NCBI GenBank assembly: GCA_945872305.1
Contig: CAMCAC010000003.1
Coordinates: forward strand, 1-46,346
Source: Candidatus Kuenenia stuttgartensis
GTDB taxonomy: Bacteria; Planctomycetota; UBA11346
Length of the DNA: 46,346 bases
Reading direction: 5' to 3'
Below the pieces are notes generated by a model that worked only from the letters and a program-made list of their open reading frames with translations, had not been told where the DNA came from and searched no databases. A program made the translations under genes and the position numbers. The number at the start of each line of letters is the position of its first letter. Within the stretch, counting starts at the first letter, position 1. This document shows, piece by piece, positions 1 through 7,758 of this stretch.

Positions 1-314
1 TCCTTGCCTCGGGCCCGGGTCTCGGCGCCAAGCACCGTGCCGGCCGCCACCGCCAGGGCCGGATCCCAGGTCGCCGCCAGGGTAATGCCGTTCGGGAGAT
101 AGGTGGTGGCGTCGTCGGCCCCGGGCAGGGGCTGGAAGGTCCCCGGGACCACCTCCTGGCGCACGCCGTGGGGACCGTCGGACATCACCAGGGGCGGGAT
201 CCCCAGCCGGGGCACAGCACCGTTGCGGAAGGTGTCCGCCGCATGGACCATCCCCAGCTTTTCATCAGTGGTCAGAGCGGCGAGAAGCTGGTCGATGCGG
301 GGATCGTCGGTCAT
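1..314 (-). CDS. GH3 family beta-glucosidase, N-terminal fragment (cut by window edge)
   Basis: Open from an ATG at 314 to the left window edge, giving about 104 residues. The visible part begins MTDDPRIDQLLAALTTDEK and carries MSDGPHGVR near residue 48 and NGITLAATWDPAL further on. These match the start of glycoside hydrolase family 3 beta-glucosidases, where SDGPHG-type and LAATW-type motifs line the substrate pocket. The catalytic Asp and the C-terminal domains lie outside the window. No signal peptide is seen, so a cytoplasmic enzyme hydrolysing imported oligosaccharides is inferred. Its ATG overlaps the marC stop (ATGA, 311-314), so it is probably the last or a late gene of a panC-pcrA-marC-GH3 transcript. 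A second, complete GH3 gene lies at 10782-13055. Confidence 0.85.
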   Translation of the reverse strand, partial: MTDDPRIDQLLAALTTDEKLGMVHAADTFRNGAVPRLGIPPLVMSDGPHGVRQEVVPGTFQPLPGADDATTYLPNGITLAATWDPALAVAAGTVLGAETRARGK

Positions 315-952
315 GGGGTTCCCAGGTGGAGGAGCGAGCGCACGCCTTCGAGCATCATCTCCACCGCCAGGGCGCCAAGCATCAGGCCCATCAGGCGCGA
401 GCCGATACCGATGGCGATGGGGCCGATGCGGTCATGCAGGGCCACCGCAAGGCGGAGGGTGATCCAGGTGGCGACGGCGGCGAGGACGATGGGCCCGAGC
501 AGGGACCAGCCGGGCAGGTCCCGGGCCTGGAGGTCCGCGTGCATGACCATGACGGTCAGGATCGAGCCGGGCCCGGCGAGGACCGGGATGCCCAGGGGCG
601 TGATGCCCACATCCGGCTTGGCGACGCCGGCGGCGGTCTCGGCTTCGCTGGTGGTCGTGCGGCTCGGACGGGCGCCCATCATCTCGGCGGCGATCAGGAG
701 CAGGAGCAGGCCGCCGAAGACCCGCAGGCCGTCGAGGCTGACCCCGAACAGGCCGAGTAGCGCCTGGCCGGCATAGGCGGCGGTGGCGAGCACGCAGGCC
801 ACGGTCACCGCCGCAGTGCGGGCGGTGCGCTGGCGACGGACCGCATCGTCATGGGCGGTCATGGTCACGAACAGGGCCGCCGCGGCGACCGGGTTCAGGA
901 TCAGGACCAGGGTGGTCAGACCCTTGGCGAGGACGATCAGGTGCTCGTCCAT
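311..952 (-). CDS. MarC family integral membrane protein
   Basis: A 213-residue hydrophobic protein with about six predicted membrane segments. It begins MDEHLIVLAKGLTTLVLILN, followed by the family's NP motif and a later GIPVLAGPGSILTVM segment. These fit the MarC/UPF0056 family, whose usual length is 200-220 residues. The central loop (about residues 88-110) is polar, as in relatives. MarC was once thought to affect multiple antibiotic resistance, but the transported substrate is unknown, so no transport role is assigned. The ATG at 952 overlaps the stop of the helicase gene upstream, and its own stop overlaps the GH3 start. Both are 4-base ATGA junctions, indicating translational coupling. 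The family call is firm; the function is open. Confidence 0.85.
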   Translation of the reverse strand: MDEHLIVLAKGLTTLVLILNPVAAAALFVTMTAHDDAVRRQRTARTAAVTVACVLATAAYAGQALLGLFGVSLDGLRVFGGLLLLLIAAEMMGARPSRTTTSEAETAAGVAKPDVGITPLGIPVLAGPGSILTVMVMHADLQARDLPGWSLLGPIVLAAVATWITLRLAVALHDRIGPIAIGIGSRLMGLMLGALAVEMMLEGVRSLLHLGTP

Positions 953-3264
953 CAGCCGCGGCTCAGCTTCCCGGCCGCCATGGCCAGGACCATCTCCCGC
1001 CGGCCGGCGCTGGTGAAGTCGATGACCACGGTGCGGTCGCCGGCGGGACCCTTCATGGCCACAACGGTGCCACGACCGTAGATGGCGTGGATGATCGCAT
1101 CGCCGGGGCGCCAGGGATCGTCGTCGAGGACCTGGGCGGCATCGGCGGCGCGCGCGATGGCGGCGTTGCGGCGCTTGGTCGCGGCGCCCTTGGCGGCGGC
1201 GCTCTCGTGGGCCAGCCCTTCGTCGTCGTCCGGGTCTTCGGCGGGCTCGCCGCCACGCCGCTTGAGGGCCGAGCCCTTGGTGAGCAGACCGCTCGCCAGC
1301 GCCTTGGCCATGGTGTAGCCGCCGGCGGGCTCGCTGCGGGCGGTGGTGCGGTCCTTGGATTCGAAGCAGTCCGCCGGCATCTCGCCCAGGAACCGGCTCG
1401 GTTCGTTGCGGAAGGTCTGGCCGTACATGAACCGGCAGCGGGACCGGCTCAGGTAGAGTTCCTCCCGGGCGCGGGTGATGCCGACATACATCAGCCGGCG
1501 CTCCTCCTCCAGGTCGGCGCACTCGTTCTTGCGCATGAGCGGGAGGATGCCCTCCTCGCAGGCGGTGATGAACACCACCGGGAATTCCAGGCCCTTGGCG
1601 GCGTGCAGGGTCATCAGGGTGACCCGTTCGGCGCTGCCGTCGTCGCGCTTCTCGTCGGCGTTGAGCGCCGCCTGGTCGAGGAAGCCGCCCAGCCCCTCGC
1701 TCGGGAACGACTCCAGGTAGGACTCCGCCGCGGAGATGACCTCCTCGATGTTCTCGACCCGCTCCTGGGCCTTGGCCGGCTCCTCGGCCTTCAGGTAATG
1801 ATCCTTGATCCCGCTCATCTCGATCACGCCGCGCACACAGGCGGGCGGATTGCCGAGGGGCAGGGTGCGCAGCATCTTCCAGGTGCGGGCCAAGCCGCGC
1901 AGGGCGGTGGCGGCCCGGCCGACCGCGATGCGCTCCAACAGATCCTCGCGCAGCAGGGCGTCGATCGGGCCGACCCCCTCCTCGTCGCACAGCTCCATGA
2001 GCAGGTCCACGGTCTTGTCGCCCACGCCCCGGGCGGGGACGTTCACCACCCGCAGGAAGCTGGTCCGGTCCGCGGGATTGGCGAGGACCCGCAGGTACGC
2101 GAGGACATGGCGGACCTCCTCACGGTCGTAGAAGCGGGTGCCGCCGACGATGCGGTAGGCGATGCCGCGCCGGCGCAGGCCGTCTTCAAGGTAGCGGGAC
2201 TGGGCGTTGGTGCGGTAGAAGATGGCGATGTCCGCCGGGCGCCGGCCGCCCCGTTCGAGCATGCGCTCCACCGCCGCCGCCACCGCCCAGCTCTCGTCGG
2301 TCTCGTCGTCGACCGCCAGCACGGTGATCGGTTTGCCCTGCACATTGTCGGTGCGGATGGTCTTCTCCATCCGCTTCTGGTTGTTCTCGACCACCTTCTG
2401 GGCCGCGAGCAGGATGGTCTTGGTCGAGCGGTAGTTGGTCTCCAGCAGCACCTTGGTGCACGGCTGGAAGTCCTCCTCGAAGCGCAGGATGTTCTCGTAG
2501 TCGGCGCCGCGCCAGCCGTAGATCGCCTGGTCCGGGTCGCCGGTGGCGCACACGTTGCGGTGCTCGCCCAGGGCGCGGATCAGCCGGTACTGCACATGGT
2601 TGGTGTCCTGGTACTCGTCGACCAGGATGTGGCTGAAGCGGCCCTGCCAGCGGGCGCGCACTTCGGTGTCGTTCTCGAACAGGTGCAGGGGCATCGCCAG
2701 CAGGTCGTCGAAGTCGAGCAGGTGCTCCTCGCGCTGGATGCGCTGCCAGACCTTGTGGCAGGCCTGGGCGACGGTCTCCACATCGTTTGCCGGCTCCAGC
2801 TTGGCGATGTCCCGGACCTGGTTCTTCCACGCCGAGATGCAGTGCATGACCTGGCGGTGGTCGACCACCTTGGTGTCGATCTTCAGCTCGTCGTAGATGC
2901 GGTTGCGGTAGGTCCGCTCCAGGTCGTCGGCGTCCTGCACCGACGGCGCCTGGGTGAAGCCGAGCTTGGCCCACTCCTGGCGCACGATGCGCAGCCCGGC
3001 GGAGTGGAAGGTGGTGATCCACGGCGTCTCCAGCCCGATGAGCTTCCAGACGCGCTCCTTCATCTCGCCCGCCGCCTTGTTGGTAAAGGTGATGGCGAGG
3101 ATGCGGGTCGGATGCACCCCGTGCTGGACGAGGTTGGCGATGCGGTGGGTGATCACCCGGGTCTTGCCCGAGCCGGCGCCCGCCACGACCAGCAGCGGCC
3201 CATCCAGGTGGGCCACCGCCTGGCGCTGCTCGGGATTCATGCCGGCATAGACATCAACGGCCAT
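952..3264 (-). CDS. pcrA: UvrD/PcrA-type ATP-dependent DNA helicase
   Basis: A 770-residue superfamily 1A helicase, a normal length for UvrD/PcrA. Visible motifs, in order, are AGAGSGKT (Walker A, residues 28-35), DEYQDTN (Walker B, about 215), GDPDQAIYGWRGA (motif III), NYRST (motif IV), TLHAAKGLEFPVVF (motif V) and YVGITRAREELYLSR (motif VI). The C-terminus ends in a WRPGDAIIHAIYGRGTVV segment. This matches the Tudor-like RNA polymerase-binding domain of PcrA/UvrD and argues against Rep. The enzyme unwinds DNA 3'-5' in repair and in removing stalled polymerase or RecA. The start at 3264 was chosen over the later ATG at 3240 because it gives MAVDVYAGMNPEQRQAV, the usual short leader. The start codon abuts a heptamer inverted repeat (3265-3401), which leaves only a weak ribosome site (GGAA). 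Confidence 0.95.
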   Translation of the reverse strand: MAVDVYAGMNPEQRQAVAHLDGPLLVVAGAGSGKTRVITHRIANLVQHGVHPTRILAITFTNKAAGEMKERVWKLIGLETPWITTFHSAGLRIVRQEWAKLGFTQAPSVQDADDLERTYRNRIYDELKIDTKVVDHRQVMHCISAWKNQVRDIAKLEPANDVETVAQACHKVWQRIQREEHLLDFDDLLAMPLHLFENDTEVRARWQGRFSHILVDEYQDTNHVQYRLIRALGEHRNVCATGDPDQAIYGWRGADYENILRFEEDFQPCTKVLLETNYRSTKTILLAAQKVVENNQKRMEKTIRTDNVQGKPITVLAVDDETDESWAVAAAVERMLERGGRRPADIAIFYRTNAQSRYLEDGLRRRGIAYRIVGGTRFYDREEVRHVLAYLRVLANPADRTSFLRVVNVPARGVGDKTVDLLMELCDEEGVGPIDALLREDLLERIAVGRAATALRGLARTWKMLRTLPLGNPPACVRGVIEMSGIKDHYLKAEEPAKAQERVENIEEVISAAESYLESFPSEGLGGFLDQAALNADEKRDDGSAERVTLMTLHAAKGLEFPVVFITACEEGILPLMRKNECADLEEERRLMYVGITRAREELYLSRSRCRFMYGQTFRNEPSRFLGEMPADCFESKDRTTARSEPAGGYTMAKALASGLLTKGSALKRRGGEPAEDPDDDEGLAHESAAAKGAATKRRNAAIARAADAAQVLDDDPWRPGDAIIHAIYGRGTVVAMKGPAGDRTVVIDFTSAGRREMVLAMAAGKLSRG

Positions 3265-3401
3265 TCGGGTTCCGGGTTTCGGGTTTCGGGTTTCGGGAGG
3301 GCTGCTGGTGAACTCAGGGGGATTTCGGAGGGATGGACTCCAGGGGCTCCAGACCCACGGATCCACCGGTCCCGAAACCCGGAACCCGGAACCCGGAACC
3401 C
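3265..3401. repeat. Heptamer-built inverted repeat with G-quadruplex motifs (copy 1)
   Basis: The left arm (3267-3297) is four heptamers of type GGGTT(T/C)C plus a final GGG. The right arm (3371-3401) is its inverted counterpart. The 31-base arms match at 29 positions, and the two differences are T opposite G, so RNA from the plus strand could pair along the whole arm by wobble. A loop of 73 bases separates them and has no open frame. GGG runs at 3267, 3274, 3281, 3288 and 3295, each separated by 4 bases, fit the canonical quadruplex pattern. The minus strand has the same five-run pattern at 3371-3401. The element fills the space from the pcrA start codon to 7 bases before the panC stop. Confidence 0.9.
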
Positions 3402-3408
3402 ATGGGGA

Positions 3409-4287
3409 TCAGTCCTCGACCGACACCGGGATGGCGGCCCCTGACAGGGCCACATGGTCGATCAGGCGTACGCCGTCGACGAACACCGCGGCGGCGAGCA
3501 CACAGCGGTCGTTGGCGGTGTCCGCCTCCGCGAAGCCGTGGATGTCCACCACATCGCAGTAGTCCACCTCGACGCCGTCGTGGACCAGGAGCTGGTCATA
3601 GACGTTTTCGCACAGCTTGAGGCTGGTGTGCTCGCCGGCGGCAAAGGCCCGGCGGGCCAGTTCCAGCCCCCGGGGCAGGCCCAGGGCCTTGGCCCGGGAC
3701 TCCGCCGACAGCCGGCGGTTGCGCGAGGACATCGCCAGCCCGTCCGCGTCGCGGACGGTCGGGGCGACCACGATGTCGATGCCCAGGTCCAGGTCGCGGA
3801 CCATGCGCGAGATGATCAGCACCTGCTGGAGGTCCTTCTGCCCGAACACCGCCACGTCGGGACGGACGATCGAGAACAGCTTGTTCACCACCGTGGCCAC
3901 GCCGCGGAAATGGCCCGGGCGGGCCACCGCGCACAGCTTGTCGGTGAGCGGGCCGACCACCTCGACGAAGGTGCAGTAGCCGTCCGGGTACATCTCCTGG
4001 GCGGTGGGCAGGAACACCGCATCGACCCCGGCGGCGGCGAGCTGGCGGCAGTCGTCCTCCAGGGTGCGCGGGTACTTGGCCAGGTCCTCGGGATTGTCGA
4101 ACTGGGTCGGGTTGACGAAGATCGAGGCGACCACCGTGTCGGCCCCCGCGGCCCGGGCCTGGGCCACCAGGCTCAGATGGCCCTCATGCAGGGCGCCCAT
4201 GGTCGGCACGAAGCCGATCCGCCGGCCGTCCCGGGTCCGGGCGCGGCTCCAGGCCCGCTGCTCGGCGATGGTGGTGATGCGGTCCAT
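3409..4287 (-). CDS. panC: Pantothenate synthetase
   Basis: A 292-residue cytoplasmic enzyme that joins pantoate and beta-alanine using ATP, the last step of vitamin B5 synthesis. Sequence evidence is FVPTMGALHEGHLSLV near residue 25 (HIGH-like nucleotide-binding motif), SIFVNPTQF, the FGQKDLQQ motif, RDADGLAMSSRN (with the KMSKS-equivalent loop) and normal family length. The start at 4287 (MDRITTIAEQ) follows GGAAGG about 10 bases upstream. Upstream in-frame sequence has no family similarity, so the longer frame is rejected. The gene is divergent from the FHA gene, 60 bases away. Downstream lie the inverted repeat and pcrA on the same strand. Confidence 0.96.
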   Translation of the reverse strand: MDRITTIAEQRAWSRARTRDGRRIGFVPTMGALHEGHLSLVAQARAAGADTVVASIFVNPTQFDNPEDLAKYPRTLEDDCRQLAAAGVDAVFLPTAQEMYPDGYCTFVEVVGPLTDKLCAVARPGHFRGVATVVNKLFSIVRPDVAVFGQKDLQQVLIISRMVRDLDLGIDIVVAPTVRDADGLAMSSRNRRLSAESRAKALGLPRGLELARRAFAAGEHTSLKLCENVYDQLLVHDGVEVDYCDVVDIHGFAEADTANDRCVLAAAVFVDGVRLIDHVALSGAAIPVSVED

Positions 4288-4347
4288 GCTGGTCCTTCCG
4301 GTCCGCCTTGATCGACCACCGGGGACGGGTATCTCCGGGGCATCCGC

Positions 4348-4857
4348 ATGGCATTCGTCACCATCCGCGTCAAGGGTTCCGAAGGCTACACCAGGGCACC
4401 CCTGGGCAAGGATCGCTGCATCGTGGGCAGGTCCTCGTCGGCGGAGGTCTCGATCCCCCATTCATCCGTGTCCCGGGAACACTGCGTGCTGGTGCTCGAC
4501 GGTGAGTCCTGGCGGGTCGACGACCTGGGCAGCGCCAACGGGACCTGGGTCGGCAAGGACCGGGTCCAGGGCTCCGCGCCCCTGGCAGAGCGGTCGATCA
4601 TCAAGTGCGGCAAGGCCAGGTTGACCTTCCATGTCGGCGAGATGCCGGCGGAAACGGTCCGGGAAGCGGACGACGACGGCCTGGACCTCGATCTGGGCGA
4701 CGGCCCCGACGATGCCGCCGCCGGCGAGGCCCGCCTGCCCGGCGATCCGCTGATGGCCACCCGCTGCGCCGGCTGCGGCATGTGGTTGTCCACCGCCCAC
4801 CGGGGTCCGGGTGAAACCTGGAACTGCCCCCGCTGCGGCCGACGCCAAGGGGATTGA
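4348..4857 (+). CDS. FHA domain protein with C-terminal zinc ribbon
   Basis: A 169-residue soluble protein. Residues about 5-95 form a forkhead-associated domain, which binds phosphothreonine peptides. The key motifs are IVGRSSSAEVSIPHSSVSREH (GR, S and SRxH positions intact) and the DLGSANGT strand with its N-G pair. An acidic linker rich in Asp and Glu (about 105-130) follows. The C-terminus has CAGCGMW and CPRCGRR, a CxxC-x(n)-CxxC zinc ribbon of about 25 residues. It presumably docks onto a protein phosphorylated by a Ser/Thr kinase; one kinase gene is at 20769-22220, but a link is only inferred. The stop is 3 bases before the next ATG, so it is probably co-transcribed with the two envelope genes that follow. 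Confidence 0.88.
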   Translation: MAFVTIRVKGSEGYTRAPLGKDRCIVGRSSSAEVSIPHSSVSREHCVLVLDGESWRVDDLGSANGTWVGKDRVQGSAPLAERSIIKCGKARLTFHVGEMPAETVREADDDGLDLDLGDGPDDAAAGEARLPGDPLMATRCAGCGMWLSTAHRGPGETWNCPRCGRRQGD

Positions 4858-4860
4858 TCC

Positions 4861-6267
4861 ATGAGCGACACCGTCTCCGCCCCGGCCGCCGCCCCCGCGG
4901 CCCCGCCGCGCAAGCCCCGCTGGTTCCGGGCCTGGGCCTGGCTCCTCATCCTGCTCTTCCTGATCGGCTCGGCCCTGCTCGTGACGGTGCTCGCCGACGG
5001 GTGGCTGCGCTCGGCGGTGGTCAGCGCCGCCGCCCGGGCGGGACTCGAACTCGATCCGGCCAGCGACCTGTCCGTCTCCCTGCTCGATGCCCGGGTGCAC
5101 GGCACGGAGATCCGCTTCACCGCCCTCAACGATCCCGCCCGGGCCGAGGTCCTGCGCATCGCCGCGTTCGACGCGGACCTGGCGCTCCTCGACAGCCTGG
5201 GCGAGGGCTCCCTGGTGATCGAGTCCCTGGTCGCCACCGGCGTGCGCGGGGATCTGCGCAAGCGCGGCACCTGGCAGCCCCTGCCCGAGGCCGAGGAGCC
5301 GTCGGAGCCCGGGAAGCCCATCGACTGGGAACGCTACTACCGTCTGACGATGGAGCAGCTCAAACAGTGGTCCGAGCAGCGCGAAGCGGAGAAAAAGAAG
5401 CAGGAGGAAGAAGCCAAACTGCCCCCCGAGCAGCGTCCCAAGCCGCCTCCGGCCCAGGACCGCCCGGCGGAGGACTGGCCCAAGGCCCGCCGCTTCGATG
5501 CCCCGCCCGAGGTGAAGGCCCGTCAGTGGCCCCGGGTGGTGGTCCGCCATCTCGCCATCTCCGGCGAGGCGATCACCATCCCCCATGATTCGCCCCTGGC
5601 GATCACCGGATTCGCGGTGCATGGCGCCGCCCTGGCCATCCCCCTGCGCGGCGAAGAGGTCATGCGCCTCGACGGCGAGGTGCGGACGGCGCAGACCGCG
5701 CCGGCTGCCTTCACCCTGGTCCGCTCCGCCACCGGCGCCGGCAGCCTGGATCTGACCGTGCCCGGCTTCCCCCTGGAACTGCTCGCCGACCGCCGGCTGG
5801 GCGGCGACCGCTTCGCCCGCTACGGCGTCGGCGGCAGTGCGACGGCCGCGATCAGCCAGACCTGGCAGGGCTGGGAGATGCAGGGCCTGCTTTCGGCGAC
5901 CATCGCCGACCTGCGCATGCATCCGACCGGCGGCGACAAGGACCTCAAGCGCACCGCCGACATCGTCAATCGGATCAAGACGCCGATCGCCTGGCCGGTG
6001 CGCTATGCGGGCACGATGTACGCCCCGACCATCACCGACACCGGATTCCAGGCGGCCATGAGCGGCGCCCTTGGCGGCGCCGCCAAGGAACTGATCGCCG
6101 ACGAAGCCGGCAAGCAGGTCGACAAGCAGGTCGACAAGGGGCTCGACAAGCTGCTGGACAAGCACGGCGACAAGCTGGGTGGTGCCGGCAAGGGTGCCGC
6201 GGGCGGCGCCGCGGCGACCGCCGCCGCGGGGACCAAGGGCGTGCTCAACTCCATCCTCGGGCGCTGA
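4861..6267 (+). CDS. AsmA-like membrane-anchored protein, TIGR03545 type
   Basis: A 468-residue protein with a proline/alanine-rich cytoplasmic lead, one membrane segment (about residues 23-45) and a large exported part. The pattern after the membrane segment (GLELDPASDLSVSLLDARVH, then repeats of short beta-strand-like stretches) resembles AsmA/DUF748 lipid-transport or envelope proteins. A charged helical insert rich in Lys and Glu lies at about 160-200. The C-terminus has an amphipathic repeat (QVDKQVDKGLDKLLDK). It is followed 2 bases later by a small DUF2062-like membrane protein. The TIGR03545 and TIGR03546 families are known as an obligate pair, and this order and these sizes fit. Function is unknown; a role in envelope lipid movement is inference. 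Confidence 0.6.
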   Translation: MSDTVSAPAAAPAAPPRKPRWFRAWAWLLILLFLIGSALLVTVLADGWLRSAVVSAAARAGLELDPASDLSVSLLDARVHGTEIRFTALNDPARAEVLRIAAFDADLALLDSLGEGSLVIESLVATGVRGDLRKRGTWQPLPEAEEPSEPGKPIDWERYYRLTMEQLKQWSEQREAEKKKQEEEAKLPPEQRPKPPPAQDRPAEDWPKARRFDAPPEVKARQWPRVVVRHLAISGEAITIPHDSPLAITGFAVHGAALAIPLRGEEVMRLDGEVRTAQTAPAAFTLVRSATGAGSLDLTVPGFPLELLADRRLGGDRFARYGVGGSATAAISQTWQGWEMQGLLSATIADLRMHPTGGDKDLKRTADIVNRIKTPIAWPVRYAGTMYAPTITDTGFQAAMSGALGGAAKELIADEAGKQVDKQVDKGLDKLLDKHGDKLGGAGKGAAGGAAATAAAGTKGVLNSILGR

Positions 6268-6269
6268 CC

Positions 6270-6806
6270 ATGCTGCTCCTCCTCAAGCTCCTGCGTGGGA
6301 TCATCAAAGGCATCGCCAGCCAGGCGGCGCCATGGCAGATCGTGGTCGCCACGATCCTCGGGGTCGTCGCCGGGTTCGTCCCGGTCCTCTCGCCGAGCAT
6401 CGGACCGGGGCTGCTCGGGCTCGCGGCGTTCGTGATCGCCCTGCTGGTGAACTGCCACCTGGGCTCGTTCCTCGCCTGGTTCGGCGTGTGCACCGCCATG
6501 TCCAAGCTGATGCTTCTCGGCCCGGCCATCATGGTCGGGGACCAGCTCGTGCCGGTGGCCCAGTGGGCCGCCTACAACCCGCTGGCTGCGGCCTGCCACC
6601 TCAACCACACCGGGCACCTCGGCAACACGGTCATCGCCGTGCTGCTCGCGCCGCTGGCGGGCTGGATGATGTATCGGCTGACCGTCCGCTTCCGCGCCTG
6701 GCTGCTGGGCTGGCAGGAGCAGCGCCGACGCACCGCCGCCGCCGCCCAGGTGGTCACGACCCCCTGGCTGGTGCGCCTGGGCCTCTGGTTCTTCGGCCTG
6801 GACTGA
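6270..6806 (+). CDS. Small polytopic membrane protein, TIGR03546/DUF2062 type
   Basis: A 178-residue membrane protein with an amphipathic N-terminus and three or four hydrophobic segments (about 20-45, 45-75, 110-135). The IVVATILGVVAGFVPVLSPS and NCHLGSFLAWFGV stretches resemble the DUF2062-like TIGR03546 family. That family is normally paired with the AsmA-like protein encoded just upstream, from which it is separated by 2 bases. It probably forms a membrane complex with that protein. A short palindrome containing its stop codon follows (6801-6819), and the next gene is convergent. The assignment rests on gene pairing and general character, not on a catalytic motif. Confidence 0.6.
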   Translation: MLLLLKLLRGIIKGIASQAAPWQIVVATILGVVAGFVPVLSPSIGPGLLGLAAFVIALLVNCHLGSFLAWFGVCTAMSKLMLLGPAIMVGDQLVPVAQWAAYNPLAAACHLNHTGHLGNTVIAVLLAPLAGWMMYRLTVRFRAWLLGWQEQRRRTAAAAQVVTTPWLVRLGLWFFGLD

Positions 6807-6819
6807 ACCCGGGTCAGTC
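6801..6819. terminator. Palindrome spanning the stop codons of two convergent genes
   Basis: GACTGA (6801-6806) and TCAGTC (6814-6819) pair as a 6-bp stem around the loop ACCCGGG. The left arm contains the TGA of the plus-strand gene and the right arm contains the TCA (stop) of the minus-strand gene. There is no T-run, so it is a weak intrinsic terminator at best. Its placement suggests a two-way transcription end or protection of mRNA 3' ends. Confidence 0.45.
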
Positions 6820-7665
6820 GAATCCCGGCAGGCCCGGGTAGACCCGGGCGAGCAGATCGAGTGCCACCGGACCCGCGGGAAACAATGCCCGCAGATCAGC
6901 CACCCGGACCACCCGCCGCGGGTCGATGCACCACGCCACCACCGATGCGGCGAGGGCCGGATCGTCGATCCCGCCACGCAGCAGACGGTCGATCCGCTCC
7001 CGTCCGGCCTGGGCCCGGCGCTCGCCGTGGGCGCGGGGACCTGGATCCGGGCGGGTCGAGACCAGTTGGACCAGCCCGGTCCGCCACCAGTCCGGTGAGG
7101 GGCCCTGGAGATCCACCGTCAGGGCCACCAGGGCGGCGGCAGTGCGGGTGCGCACGCCATCACCGGCCACCCGGATCATGGGCAGGGCCGGACGCAGGAT
7201 CCTTCCCGGACCGGTCGGCAGGTCATCCACGGCCCGATCGTCCGCGACCACCACCACCGGACCAGCCCAGGGTGGACCGCCCAGGGCGCTGAGGATCCGC
7301 TGGGCATCGACCCAGCCGGCCCGGACCTCCGCGGCCGGACCCAGGACCACCACTCCCTCCGCCGCCGGCGGCAGGGCCAGGGCGGCGGCCCGGCGGGCCG
7401 CCCACAGGGCGAGAACCCCGTCGGTGGCGGGGTCCCGGGGCCAGCGGGCGATGGTCCAGGCCCGCGCGTCACCCGCTTCCAAGGCCCAGGACAGCCGTTC
7501 CGGCCGCGGCAGGGGTCCCGGGGCCGCCAGGGCGGAACGGGTGGCCGGCGCCAGGGCGCGCAACGGCAGCCAGCCGGGCAGCCAGCCGGGCAGGGTGCGC
7601 ACCGCCGAGGCCTGCACCTCGACGATGACCGGTTCGCGCCAGGCAAGGGCGAGGCTGGGATCCAT
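6814..7665 (-). CDS. Hypothetical protein
   Basis: A 283-residue protein not recognised. It is rich in Ala, Pro, Arg and Trp, with no clear signal peptide or membrane segment. It starts MDPSLALAWREPVIVEVQAS with a leucine/tryptophan-rich stretch (TLPGWLPGWLPLRALAP) near residue 23. The centre has alternating hydrophobic strands (EGVVVLGP, GPVVVVADD). The second half is more helical and has PDWWRTGLVQLV and FPAGPVALDLLARVYPGLPG. The PDWWRTGL stretch recalls the loop after the active site in some gluzincin peptidases, but no HExxH motif is present, so no enzyme is claimed. It is convergent with the TIGR03546-type gene and divergent (93 bases) from the next gene. Confidence 0.6.
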   Translation of the reverse strand: MDPSLALAWREPVIVEVQASAVRTLPGWLPGWLPLRALAPATRSALAAPGPLPRPERLSWALEAGDARAWTIARWPRDPATDGVLALWAARRAAALALPPAAEGVVVLGPAAEVRAGWVDAQRILSALGGPPWAGPVVVVADDRAVDDLPTGPGRILRPALPMIRVAGDGVRTRTAAALVALTVDLQGPSPDWWRTGLVQLVSTRPDPGPRAHGERRAQAGRERIDRLLRGGIDDPALAASVVAWCIDPRRVVRVADLRALFPAGPVALDLLARVYPGLPGFD

Positions 7666-7758
7666 CGGAGCCGGATGGTGCCCATCACGGCGGTGGGGGA
7701 ACGAGGAAGCGCCGGCGGGCACTGGCCCCGGCGGGGAGTGCCGCCACACTGGCAAGCG

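Noticed and set aside
3265-3401. CRISPR array or insertion-sequence ends
   Set aside because: The repeat unit is 7 bases and is not separated by spacers. The 73-base loop carries no transposase or target-site duplication.
1087-3444. Long plus-strand open frame of 785 codons opposite pcrA
   Set aside because: It is the antisense frame of a clear helicase gene. Its product is low-complexity (Gly/Ala/Asp/His) and matches no family; GC-rich codons make long shadow frames common here.
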